This document shows positions 17,771 through 25,658 of a stretch of 64,000 nt of DNA, one piece after another; position 1 is the first letter of the stretch; the number at the start of each line of letters is the position of its first letter. Source of the DNA: Planctomycetota bacterium (GTDB lineage: Bacteria > Planctomycetota > UBA1135 > GCA-002686595). The stretch spans positions 19,169 through 83,168 of the forward strand of contig JAJDEW010000129.1 in the NCBI GenBank assembly GCA_029259595.1. The letters are read 5' to 3'. The notes under the pieces are model-generated. The model had not been told where the DNA came from. It saw only the letters and a list, made by a program, of their open reading frames with translations, and ran no database searches. The translations under genes and the position numbers were made by a program.

Positions 17771-17970
17771 AGAAGCTGGCCAGGCTGCCTCGCTTCATCC
17801 TCCTCGCCATTCTGGCGCTCGGGAGTGTGGTCAGCGGCCTGAGGTTTTGGACCGCGGCCCGCGCGGACGGCTTCACGGTCGCCACGTGGACCCAGCTCCT
17901 GCTGTGCCTCTTCCTGGGCGCCTTGTTCCTGGGCCGACTTCCTACGAACCGGCGGCGAAACTGCGGGTGA
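17767..17970 (+). CDS. Small two-helix membrane protein with TTG start
   Basis: 67 residues. Translation is proposed from TTG at 17767, overlapping the previous stop as TTGA. A basic N-terminus (LKKLARLPR) is followed by a hydrophobic helix (about 10-26), a short polar loop and a second helix (about 43-58), ending in an Arg-rich tail (TNRRRNCG). This is what a positive-inside hairpin membrane protein looks like. No family is recognised. Evidence for reality is the coupled start, the clean hydrophobic pattern and codon usage like its neighbours. No ATG exists in frame. Confidence 0.55.
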   Translation: MKKLARLPRFILLAILALGSVVSGLRFWTAARADGFTVATWTQLLLCLFLGALFLGRLPTNRRRNCG

Positions 17971-18066
17971 CGACGATCTCCCGATCGCCGTGGGAGGCCA
18001 GGGTCAACGATCGAGTCATGGCGCAGGAGGCGGGCGGTTGGTGATTCGGTTGCCTGGGGCAGCCGT

Positions 18067-19572
18067 TCAGCCGCCCGCGTCTTCCAGCACCAGCTCGTAG
18101 AGCAACGGCCGGACCGCGTCGGCGGGGATCGGGGCGAGGCGCAGGGGTTGGCGGCGCAGGAGCTCTTCGAAGCGCTCGTGGGAGGCCGGGCGCTCCTCGG
18201 CGTCGAGGAAGTCGGCGTCGAGGAACACCCGCGAGCCGTTTTGCAGGAAGGTGCGCGCGACCCCCAGGTTGTGGAGGGCTTCCTTCTCCCAGCCCGAGCG
18301 CGGGACCATCTCGAACTCGCGGTTGAGGTCGACCTGGCGCGTGCGCGTGCGCGAGAGCTCGCCGTACTTCAAGGCGTGGAAGCGCGCCAGCGAGCGGGTG
18401 AAGACGAGGCTCCCGGGCGGCGTGTGCGGTTCGACCAAGGTCACCCATTCGCGCGCGTCCAGCTCGTTCTCGGCCCGCGACCAGCGCATCGCACCGGAGA
18501 GGGCTTGCAGGAGGACGAACGAAACCAATGCCGCCGGACCGAACTTGCGCCAGGAAGGACGGGTCACGAGCTCGTTCCAGCTGTCTGCGGCAGCCAGCAC
18601 GAAGAGCGGATAGAACGACAGGAAGTAGGCGCCGCCTTCGCGGATGCCGCCCTCGGGCAGGACCACGACGTAGGGCAACAACGCGAGCAGCGCCGGCCAA
18701 TGCAGCGCCGCACGGCCTCTGGCGCTCAGGGCGATCAGCGGGCAGATGACGAGCAAGCCGGCCGGCTGCAGGAGCTCGGCGTCCAGGAAGTTCGCGATCT
18801 CGGCCGGGCCGTAGAAGCGACCGCCCTGGATCTTGTCGATATACTTGCGCCCGAAGACGCCGAGCGCCTGCAGCGGGTTGCTGCGGCTCAGCCCTTCTTC
18901 GTTGCCGGAGTAGATCCAGAAGACGCCGAGCGCGAGCACGAACAGTGCGCCGTGGGCCGCGAGCACCGCTCGCCAGGGCAGGCCGCGCAGGCCGAGTCCC
19001 TTCGGCTCGACGTCCTCGTCCACGGAATCCCCGCGACCGCGCGCGAGCAAGGCGAGTCCGGGCAGCAGGAGCACCGTCGTCAGGTGCGAGAGCAGCGCGA
19101 GCGCACAGGCCGCGTAGAGGAGCGCCAGGGCCCGCCCCCTTCGGCACGAGCGCGCGCGCCACGCGAGCAGCGTGGCCGCCGTCGCCCCCAGGAGCTGGAT
19201 CCCGTGCACCTCGACGCAGGTCGAGAAGAACCACACGCCGGGGGTGACGATGAAGAAGGCCGACCACGAGACGACCGACAGGGGCGTGGATCCGAGTCGC
19301 TGCAGTCCGCGCGCCAACAGGCCCGCCGCGCCCGCGCCACACAGGGCCGAGAACCAGCCGAGCGCGGTGAAGGCCGACCAGCCGAAGAGCGGCTCGAAGG
19401 CCCGGTGGAAGGCCCAACCCGCGGGGATGTAGAGCGCGTTGTAGTAGGGCTTCGGCCCCGCCGCGACCTTCGCCGAGAGGTACACGCCATCGGAAAAGGG
19501 CGTGCTCTGGATCGTGGCGGCGAAGAGCGCGAAGGCGGCCACGCAGACGATGAGAGGAAGGAAGCGGGACAA
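18067..19572 (-). CDS. Polytopic membrane protein, possibly a GT-C-type glycosyltransferase
   Basis: 501 residues. About nine to eleven membrane helices span residues 1-380, followed by a soluble C-terminal domain of about 130 residues. The first periplasmic loop after TM1 has an acidic residue in TPFSDGVYLS, reminiscent of the catalytic loop in GT-C enzymes that use lipid-linked sugars; this is a weak likeness. The start is a TTG at 19572, preceded by AGAGAGG; the reading frame upstream has no signal or membrane pattern and no better start. Divergent from bioB. Function unknown. Confidence 0.6.
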   Translation of the reverse strand: MSRFLPLIVCVAAFALFAATIQSTPFSDGVYLSAKVAAGPKPYYNALYIPAGWAFHRAFEPLFGWSAFTALGWFSALCGAGAAGLLARGLQRLGSTPLSVVSWSAFFIVTPGVWFFSTCVEVHGIQLLGATAATLLAWRARSCRRGRALALLYAACALALLSHLTTVLLLPGLALLARGRGDSVDEDVEPKGLGLRGLPWRAVLAAHGALFVLALGVFWIYSGNEEGLSRSNPLQALGVFGRKYIDKIQGGRFYGPAEIANFLDAELLQPAGLLVICPLIALSARGRAALHWPALLALLPYVVVLPEGGIREGGAYFLSFYPLFVLAAADSWNELVTRPSWRKFGPAALVSFVLLQALSGAMRWSRAENELDAREWVTLVEPHTPPGSLVFTRSLARFHALKYGELSRTRTRQVDLNREFEMVPRSGWEKEALHNLGVARTFLQNGSRVFLDADFLDAEERPASHERFEELLRRQPLRLAPIPADAVRPLLYELVLEDAGG

Positions 19573-19843
19573 GGGGCCCTCTCTACCCGATCGACGGCCG
19601 GCGCGCGAGCCCCGTAGGGGTCCGCCGAGCCGGTCTTCGGATGCCCGGGCATCGACATCCACCGGGGCGCAACAGCGGGAAGCGCTGGCGAATCCGTGAA
19701 TTCGACGAAGCGTACAGGTGCCACGCCGCGGTTGGCGGAATCGTCCCGGCACCGGAGGACATCCTCGAACCTCGCGCACGACGCTCCCACGCGCTCCCCG
19801 GCGGAAAGTCCCGCGCGCGGCTCGACCCGCGCGACCTTCGGCA

Positions 19844-19849
19844 TAGAAT
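19844..19849 (+). promoter_or_regulatory. Putative -10 element for bioB
   Basis: TAGAAT, 8 bases before the bioB ATG. No Shine-Dalgarno sequence is visible. This supports a leaderless or very short-leader transcript. I saw no clear BirA-type palindrome in the 285 bases upstream. Confidence 0.4.
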
Positions 19850-19857
19850 CCGCCACC

Positions 19858-20826
19858 ATGGCCACCACGACCGATTCCGCCGTCCGCGCGAAGACGACCG
19901 TCGACGAGGTCGCAGCGCTCCTCGCGCGGCCCTTGTTCGAGCTCCTGTTCGAGGCCGCGAGCGTGCACCGCCGGCACCACGACCCGAACAAGGTCCAGTG
20001 TTCGCAGCTCATGAACATCAAGACGGGCGGCTGTCCGGAAGACTGCTCGTATTGCTCGCAGAGCGCGCACTATGCCACCGCGGTCGAGCGCGAGCCGATG
20101 CAGGCGGTCGACGAAGTCGTGGCCGATGCACGTCGCGCGCGAGAGAACGGTGCGGATCGCTTCTGCATGGGCGCGGCCTGGCGCGAGGTGCGCGACGGCG
20201 CCGAGTTCGACCGCGTGCTCGAGATGGTGCGCGAGGTGAAGGAGCTCGGGCTCGAGACCTGCGTCACGCTCGGGATGCTGAACGACGATCAAGCGCGACG
20301 CCTCAAGGAGGCCGGGCTCGACTACTACAACCACAACCTCGACACGGGTCGCAGCCATTACGACGCGATCATCTCGACGCGCACGCTCGACGATCGGCTG
20401 CGCACGGTCGAGTCGGTGCGACGCGCCGGCGTCAGCGTGTGTTGCGGCGGCATTCTCGGCATGGGCGAGTCGCAGACGGCGCGCGCCGAGCTCCTTGCCG
20501 AGCTGGCCGGGCTCGATCCGCAGCCCGAGAGCGTTCCGATCAACGCCCTGGTCCCGGTCGAGGGGACGCCTCTGGCCGACGTGCAGCCGCTCGACTGGAC
20601 GGACATGGTCCGCACGATCGCCGCCGCGCGCATCCTGATGCCGCGGGCGGTGCTGCGCCTGTCCGCCGGGCGCACGGAGATGACCGAGGAGGGCCAGGCG
20701 CTGTGCCTCTTCGCCGGCGCCAACTCGATCTTCGTGGGCGACGAACTCCTGACGACGCCCAACCCGGCGCCCGCGAGCGACGCCGCGCTCTTCGCCAAGC
20801 TCGGGCTCGAAGCGCTCCAGCGCTGA
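19858..20826 (+). CDS. bioB: Biotin synthase
   Basis: 322 residues, normal family length. Radical-SAM cysteines C-x3-C-x2-C sit in [11 protein letters not shown], and the conserved YNHNLDTGR block supplies residues near the auxiliary cluster. Further motifs: [10 protein letters not shown] and a C-terminal arginine in RLSAGRTEM that contacts the second iron-sulfur cluster in this family. It inserts sulfur into dethiobiotin to give biotin. The other biotin genes, a bioF-bioD fusion and bioA, are 12.4 kb downstream on the same strand. The start is fixed by family alignment and the adjacent TAGAAT. Confidence 0.96.
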   Translation: MATTTDSAVRAKTTVDEVAALLARPLFELLFEAASVHRRHHDPNKVQCSQLMNIKTGGCPEDCSYCSQSAHYATAVEREPMQAVDEVVADARRARENGADRFCMGAAWREVRDGAEFDRVLEMVREVKELGLETCVTLGMLNDDQARRLKEAGLDYYNHNLDTGRSHYDAIISTRTLDDRLRTVESVRRAGVSVCCGGILGMGESQTARAELLAELAGLDPQPESVPINALVPVEGTPLADVQPLDWTDMVRTIAAARILMPRAVLRLSAGRTEMTEEGQALCLFAGANSIFVGDELLTTPNPAPASDAALFAKLGLEALQR

Positions 20827-20847
20827 ACGAGCGCCGCGGCGAGCCGT

Positions 20848-22143
20848 TCACTCGCCGTACGCGAGCGCGGCCTCCAGGACCGGGTCGCGACCCTCGAACC
20901 AGTCGCGCGACGTCAACGCTACGCGAACGTCCGGCTCGTGGGTCAGGCGCTCGTCGCCTTCTTCCGCAAAGCGGTGCAGGCGGGTCGACACGAAGATCAG
21001 CAGGTCCTTGTGATTGGGCAGGGACACCAGCGTCGCGTCGCCGTACTGGTTCGGCGCGCCGCCGGTCGATTCTCCGACGAGCATGGCGTTCGTCCGACGC
21101 TGGATCGACGTGACGAAGTTGCCCGCGGCCGAGAAGGTGTGTCGGCTGGTGAGCACGAAGAGGTGACCGGGACGGTCGAGAGTCGCGTGGCCGGCCAAGC
21201 GCTCGAGCCAGGGTCCGAAGGTCGTGTTGTCCCCGCCGCCGTTCACGCGCAGATCGAGGACCAGGCGCTCGAGCCCCTGCTCCTCGCACGTTCGCACCTG
21301 CTCCTGGACGAAGTCCGCCAAGCCCACGCCGCGCCCATCGTCGGATTGAATCGCGGCGTAGCGGACGTAGAGCGCGCGCGCCTCGGGCAGGACCTCCGAC
21401 CAGAACGCGCGCGGGTCCGTGCGGAGCCAGCGCAGCTTCGCATCCGCGGGCGGCAGGACCGGCGGGTACGTGTTCCAGCGCGCGTAGTCCGCGATCGTCT
21501 GACCATCGAGCTGTGTCGCGTAGGTCTCCCCGTCGCGATCCCGTAGTCGCACGGACGCGCTCGCCGCCGCAGGCGTCACACCGACCGCATGCAAGAGCTC
21601 GGTCGACAGCAACATCGTCGCGAGCTTGGCCCGCAAGTCCGCCGCGTTGTCGCGTGTCAGGAGCGGCGCGACACGCCGACAGACCTCGTCGAGTTCGAGG
21701 CCTCCGATCGCGACGACTTCCATTCCTACCAAGCGCTCGTGCTCCCGCGCGGCGGCGACCACGTACCAACCATCCTCGAAACCGTAGACCTGCACGGGCA
21801 GGATCCGAAAGCCGGTCGGCCAGACGGCGGTGTGCCCGTCGCGACCCTCGCGCGCGATCCGCGCCACGAGCCGCATCAGCTCGACCACGATCGCGTCGTC
21901 GGAAAGCTCCGGAAGGCGACCCAGAAGCTCGTCCACCGCGACGGCGAACTCGTCCTCGGGAATCCCGAACCACGGATCGGGATGCAGCCGCACGAGCTCG
22001 TCCACCAGGAAGAGCACGTCCTCCTGCCAGGCATCGACGCGGTCCTGGTCGGCACGGGCGTCGGCCGCACGGGCAGGCGAAAGGGAGGCCGGCAGGAGCG
22101 CGAGCAGGGTGAAGGCGAGGGCGGTCAGAGGGTTCGAGGGCAT
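20848..22143 (-). CDS. Secreted S41-family (C-terminal-processing-protease-like) peptidase
   Basis: 431 residues. A signal peptide ends near residue 26 (PARA). The C-terminal half has the S41 core: LVLDLRVNGGGDN, then HLFVLTSRHTFSAAGNFV with the nucleophile serine in TFSAAG, then GESTGGAPNQYGD. No PDZ domain is obvious in the N-terminal half, unlike CtpA-type proteases, so it belongs to the PDZ-less S41 relatives. It is probably extracytoplasmic; the substrate is unknown. It converges on bioB (21 bases apart) and is divergent from the Tat-exported gene. Confidence 0.85.
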   Translation of the reverse strand: MPSNPLTALAFTLLALLPASLSPARAADARADQDRVDAWQEDVLFLVDELVRLHPDPWFGIPEDEFAVAVDELLGRLPELSDDAIVVELMRLVARIAREGRDGHTAVWPTGFRILPVQVYGFEDGWYVVAAAREHERLVGMEVVAIGGLELDEVCRRVAPLLTRDNAADLRAKLATMLLSTELLHAVGVTPAAASASVRLRDRDGETYATQLDGQTIADYARWNTYPPVLPPADAKLRWLRTDPRAFWSEVLPEARALYVRYAAIQSDDGRGVGLADFVQEQVRTCEEQGLERLVLDLRVNGGGDNTTFGPWLERLAGHATLDRPGHLFVLTSRHTFSAAGNFVTSIQRRTNAMLVGESTGGAPNQYGDATLVSLPNHKDLLIFVSTRLHRFAEEGDERLTHEPDVRVALTSRDWFEGRDPVLEAALAYGE

Positions 22144-22399
22144 GGGGGGGTCTCTCCTCGGGACCCCGCGCGGGCGAGACCTCGCGCGGGGGCGGGCCGG
22201 GCTCGCTCAGAACGCACGGCGCCGACGGAGAGTCCTTGGGAATCCGCGTGGAGGCGTTTCGCCGCCGACGCGGCCCCGACAGAGCTCCCGGCGCGCGTGC
22301 TGTAACATCGTTGCGTTCCTTCCAGGGACTGGATGGCGCAAGGGCGCGACAACACGCCCGGCCGCGGTCCAAGGCCACGGAAACACCGAGGAGCAGATC

Positions 22400-23971
22400 A
22401 TGAGCGCGATGGAAATCGATGCGGCGCACGAAACGGCGGACAGGACTCCGGGTCGGAGGGCCTTTCTGGCCCAGGTCGGCGGCGGGATGCTCGTCGCGAC
22501 GCTCGGGAGCGGGCTTGCGCGTCGCTTCGGCGCCAGCCCGGCCGCGTCCTGGCTCGAGGCCGACGATCCGTTGGCCTTCGGCCGCTTCGGACCGTGGGTC
22601 GAGCTCCTGACCGACACGCCGCTCGAGCACCTGCAGCCGAAGGTGGTGGCGCTCCTGCGGGAAGGCGTCGCGCCCGCGGACCTCGTCGGGGCCGCGGCGC
22701 TCGCCAACGCGCGCGCCTTCGGCGGTGAAGATTACCTCGGCTACCACGCCTACATGGCGCTCGTCCCCGCCCTCGAGATGTCGCGCGAGCTGCCGGCCGC
22801 GGAGGCAGCGCTCCCGCTCTTGAAGGTCCTGGTTCGCAACACCGCCCGCATCCAGGGTTCGGAGCACGATCGCGCTCCGACGCTCACGCATGCGCCGCGC
22901 CCCTACGACGGGGCGCAGGCCGTCGACGCGCGCTTCCTGGTCGCGCGGGTCCGCGCGCGCGAGCTCGACACGGCCGAGGCCGCCTTCGACACACTCGTGA
23001 CGGCCGATCCGAGCCGGGCCTTCGAGGCGCTCCTGCCGGCCGTCAATCAAGAGGTCGACGTGCATCGCGTCGTCTTGGCCTGGCGCGCATGGGACATCCT
23101 GCGCTTGACGGGCGCCGAGCACGCGCGCGTCCTCTTGCGCCAGGTGCTGCGCCAGTGCATCGACCGCGAGTCCCACATCAAGCGCCGCGCCGTGTGCGAC
23201 GACCTGCCGCAGGTCCTCGACGCGACCGGGGTCCTTGCGGCGCCGCTCGGCACGCGCCGGATGCCGGACGCGCAGCTCGACGCCTTCGCCCACGAGCTGG
23301 TCGCTTCCGACCGGCGAACCGCGGCCACGTCGACCGCCGCCGCGCTGGTCGAGGGCTTCGCGCCCGACGACCTGGGGCAGGCACACTCGCTCGCGACGAC
23401 CTTGCTCATGCTGCGCCAGCGCGGGCGCCCGGATGCGAACGATTCGAAGCGTCCGCGCGGCAGCGTGCACGGCGCCGGAACGGGCGTGCACGCGTCCGAC
23501 ACGGCGGCCGCCTGGCGTGGGATCGCGCGCGCGGGCAGCGAGCAGCAAACGAAGCTCGCGCTGGTCTCCGGAGGCTACTACGTCGGCGGCCAGTCCGGCG
23601 ACGTGGGTGAGCCGCTCGCGATCGCCGAACCGGCTAGCGAGCTCGCGACCGGTTCGGAAGCCGAGCTGATCGCGACGCTGTCCGAAGCCGTCGAGCGCGG
23701 CGACCAGCTGCACGCGGCCGCGGCCGCCCACGCCTTCGCCTCGAGCGCGCGTGAGCTGCGCCCCATGCTGGACGTCCTGCTCGCGAACTGCGTCGCCAGC
23801 GACGGCGCCTTGCATGCGGAGAAGTACTACCGCACGCAGACCGAAGCCCTGACAGGCGACCGGCCGGCCTTCCGTCCCCTGCACGCCGCCGCCCTCGCCC
23901 GCGTCTGCGCCAGCCAGAGCGGCATCGAAGCGGACGGCCGAGCGCAGGCGCTCGAGCTGCTGCGCGGCTAG
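22400..23971 (+). CDS. Tat-exported protein of unknown function
   Basis: 523 residues. GAGGAGC lies just before the ATG. Residues 20-45 form a twin-arginine signal (GRRAFLAQVGGGMLVATLG), so it is exported folded, perhaps with a cofactor. The mature part is almost entirely alpha-helical, rich in Ala, Glu and Arg. Conserved-looking stretches are EDYLGYHAYMALVPALEMS, RESHIKRRAVCDDLPQ and SGGYYVGGQSGD; several His residues (YHAY, DVHRV, ESHIK, ALHAEKYY) could bind a metal. I do not recognise the family. Its stop codon falls inside the left arm of an inverted-repeat element, so the C-terminus may have been altered by insertion. Confidence 0.75.
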   Translation: MSAMEIDAAHETADRTPGRRAFLAQVGGGMLVATLGSGLARRFGASPAASWLEADDPLAFGRFGPWVELLTDTPLEHLQPKVVALLREGVAPADLVGAAALANARAFGGEDYLGYHAYMALVPALEMSRELPAAEAALPLLKVLVRNTARIQGSEHDRAPTLTHAPRPYDGAQAVDARFLVARVRARELDTAEAAFDTLVTADPSRAFEALLPAVNQEVDVHRVVLAWRAWDILRLTGAEHARVLLRQVLRQCIDRESHIKRRAVCDDLPQVLDATGVLAAPLGTRRMPDAQLDAFAHELVASDRRTAATSTAAALVEGFAPDDLGQAHSLATTLLMLRQRGRPDANDSKRPRGSVHGAGTGVHASDTAAAWRGIARAGSEQQTKLALVSGGYYVGGQSGDVGEPLAIAEPASELATGSEAELIATLSEAVERGDQLHAAAAAHAFASSARELRPMLDVLLANCVASDGALHAEKYYRTQTEALTGDRPAFRPLHAAALARVCASQSGIEADGRAQALELLRG

Positions 23972-24085
23972 TGGGGTGATGCAATCCTTCGCGACATGGA
24001 TCCACGAAAGCGCGTCGTCGCTGCGCCTTGCCATGAACGCAAGGCCACCAAGCAGAGGAAGCGAATGATTGCGTCACCCCACTAG
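23968..24085. repeat. MITE-like element with 25-bp terminal inverted repeats
   Basis: The arms at 23968-23992 and 24061-24085 match in 23 of 25 positions when one is reverse complemented; each begins with CTAGTGGGGTGA. The 68-base interior codes for nothing evident and holds a small hairpin (CCTTGC/GCAAGG). No transposase is present. The left arm supplies the TAG stop of the preceding Tat gene. A non-autonomous transposon remnant or a structured intergenic repeat would both fit. A second copy was not seen in this window. Confidence 0.65.
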
Positions 24086-24215
24086 GAACACGTCGAACAA
24101 GTCGGTCCTGCGCTGCTGCTCGGACGCGCGCGGGACTTCGTCGAGTGCCGGCTGCTGTCTCCTGCAGCCCATGGACGCCCCGCAAGGCGCCTGTTGAGTT
24201 CCCGGACGGGCTGCT

Positions 24216-24221
24216 TAGGAT
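24216..24221 (+). promoter_or_regulatory. Putative -10 element for the mscS leader ORF
   Basis: TAGGAT, 6 bases before an ATG at 24228, so transcription would start at that ATG. See the leader ORF entry. Confidence 0.35.
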
Positions 24222-24227
24222 CCCGGC

Positions 24228-24284
24228 ATGAGAACGAGTGCGAGAGCAGGGACTGTGCGACCGGAGGCCTGGGTGTGCTCTTGA
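24228..24284 (+). CDS. Short leader ORF overlapping the mscS start
   Basis: 18 codons, MRTSARAGTVRPEAWVCS, then TGA at 24282-24284. A TAGGAT stands 6 bases before its ATG. Its stop overlaps the beginning of the MscS frame: GTG at 24275 lies inside it and TTG at 24281 overlaps the stop as TTGA. The reading is that a leaderless short peptide brings ribosomes to the MscS start. This rests on position only; the peptide has no recognised family. Confidence 0.35.
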   Translation: MRTSARAGTVRPEAWVCS

Positions 24285-25369
24285 GCCACGTGCAAGCCGA
24301 AGACTTGCCGTGGCGAGCGTGGGTCGCCGACCTCGGGCTCGTTCCGCTCTGCCTGACGGTGTTGGCGGCGCTCGGCCTGCACGCGGTCGTGTTCCGGATC
24401 CTCGCCGTGCTCGCGCGACGCACGCGCTGGAAGCTGGACGAGTTGTTGGTGAAGCGCGTCCAGCGGCCGGCGCGCGTGGGCCTGGTGTTGCTCGGCCTCC
24501 AGCTGCTCGCCACGTCCGGACGGGTGACCTGGATGCAGCCCGCCCTGTCCCAGAGCCTCGCGATCGCCATCATCACGACCTTGACCTGGCTCAGCGTCGT
24601 GGTGCTGCGGGCGATCGAGGACCACGTCAAGCACCGCTATGACATCCAGGTCGCCGACAACCTCGAGGCACGGCGGGTTCACACGCAGATCGGCGTCTTG
24701 ACGCGGACGCTGTCCGTGTTCGTCATCGTGATCGGCGTCGCGGTCGCGTTGATGACCTTCCCGCGCGTGCGCGAGCTCGGGGCGAGCCTCCTGGCGTCGG
24801 CCGGAATCGCCGGGCTCGCGATCGGCCTCGCGGCGCGTCCGGTGCTCGAGAACCTGATCGCCGGTCTGCAGATCGCGCTGACACAGCCGATCCGCATCGA
24901 CGACGTCGTCATCATCGACGGGGAATGGGGACGCATCGAGGAGATCACGGCCACCTACGTCGTCCTGCGCATCTGGGACGAGCGCCGCCTGATCGTCCCC
25001 TTCTCGCGCGTCATCCAGGAGCCGTTCCAGAACTGGACGCGCAAGTCGGCTCGCATCCTGGGCACGGTCTTCCTCCATACCGACTACACCGTTCCAGTCG
25101 CTGCGGTCCGCGCCGAGCTCGAGCGCATCGTGCGGGACACCGACCTGTGGGACGAACGCGTCTGCGTCTTGCAGGTCACCGACGCGAAGCCCGCGACGCT
25201 CGAGCTGCGCGCCCTTGTCAGCGCCTCGGATTCGGGGCGGGCCTGGGACCTGCGCGTGCTCGTCCGCGAGCGCTTGATCGAGTTCCTGCGACGCGAATAT
25301 CCCGAGGCTCTGCCCCGGACGCGGGTCGAACTTCCGAGCGGCACGCAAGTGGCGGAGCCCGTCGCCTGA
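24275..25369 (+). CDS. Small-conductance mechanosensitive channel (MscS family)
   Basis: 364 residues from GTG at 24275, chosen because GGAGG lies 7 bases upstream. Alternatives are TTG at 24281 and an in-frame ATG at 24194 with an implausible N-terminus. There are four to five membrane helices. The pore helix is Gly/Ala-rich (AGIAGLAIGLAARPVLENL), followed by the family's beta domain (PIRIDDVVIIDGEWGRIEEI, then LIVPFSRVI). The C-terminal alpha/beta domain ends near residue 340. It opens under membrane tension to release solutes in hypo-osmotic shock. The residues before TM1 are few, so it is a compact MscS type. Confidence 0.92.
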   Translation: MLLSHVQAEDLPWRAWVADLGLVPLCLTVLAALGLHAVVFRILAVLARRTRWKLDELLVKRVQRPARVGLVLLGLQLLATSGRVTWMQPALSQSLAIAIITTLTWLSVVVLRAIEDHVKHRYDIQVADNLEARRVHTQIGVLTRTLSVFVIVIGVAVALMTFPRVRELGASLLASAGIAGLAIGLAARPVLENLIAGLQIALTQPIRIDDVVIIDGEWGRIEEITATYVVLRIWDERRLIVPFSRVIQEPFQNWTRKSARILGTVFLHTDYTVPVAAVRAELERIVRDTDLWDERVCVLQVTDAKPATLELRALVSASDSGRAWDLRVLVRERLIEFLRREYPEALPRTRVELPSGTQVAEPVA

Positions 25370-25598
25370 GGCGCTCGGCCAGCGCTCGTCCGAAGACCCT
25401 CTGGCCGCTGCGCAGCGTTGCAGCGAATTCCCTCCAGGTCCCGCAGCGCCTCGACCCCCCGCCGCGCGAAGTCACCGCGATCCGCCCGGGCCCGGGCCCG
25501 GGCCGCGACGGGAGCTCGACCACATCGCGATTGCCGGCCCTGACGGCCGTTGTCGCCGCGTGTGGGTGCGGCGTCCTCGAAGCCGGCGCGCGAGACCG

Positions 25599-25604
25599 TA
25601 CGAT
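25599..25604 (+). promoter_or_regulatory. Putative -10 element for the transporter leader ORF
   Basis: TACGAT, 9 bases before an ATG at 25614 that opens a tiny ORF coupled to the AmpG-like gene. Confidence 0.3.
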
Positions 25605-25613
25605 CACGTGTCG

Positions 25614-25658
25614 ATGGCCGCGCACCTCTCGCCCGAACCGTCCGCGCCCGTCGCGTGA
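25614..25658 (+). CDS. Short leader ORF overlapping the AmpG-like transporter start
   Basis: 14 codons, MAAHLSPEPSAPVA, ending with TGA at 25656-25658 that overlaps the transporter GTG as GTGA. It sits 9 bases after TACGAT. The layout is the same as in front of the MscS gene about 1.4 kb upstream. Support is positional only. Confidence 0.35.
   Translation: MAAHLSPEPSAPVA

Noticed and set aside
19573..20358. Upstream extension of the polytopic membrane protein into the bioB region
   Set aside because: The extension is antisense to bioB and lacks a signal or membrane pattern; the TTG at 19572 with an upstream AGAGAGG fits better.
24194..24274. ATG at 24194 as the start of MscS
   Set aside because: It gives a polar, Cys-rich N-terminus with no Shine-Dalgarno sequence; GTG 24275 has GGAGG at good spacing.
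25485..25504. CCCGGG repeated three times in the gap before the AmpG-like gene
   Set aside because: A short run in a very GC-rich region; no further copies or structure to mark it as a functional repeat.
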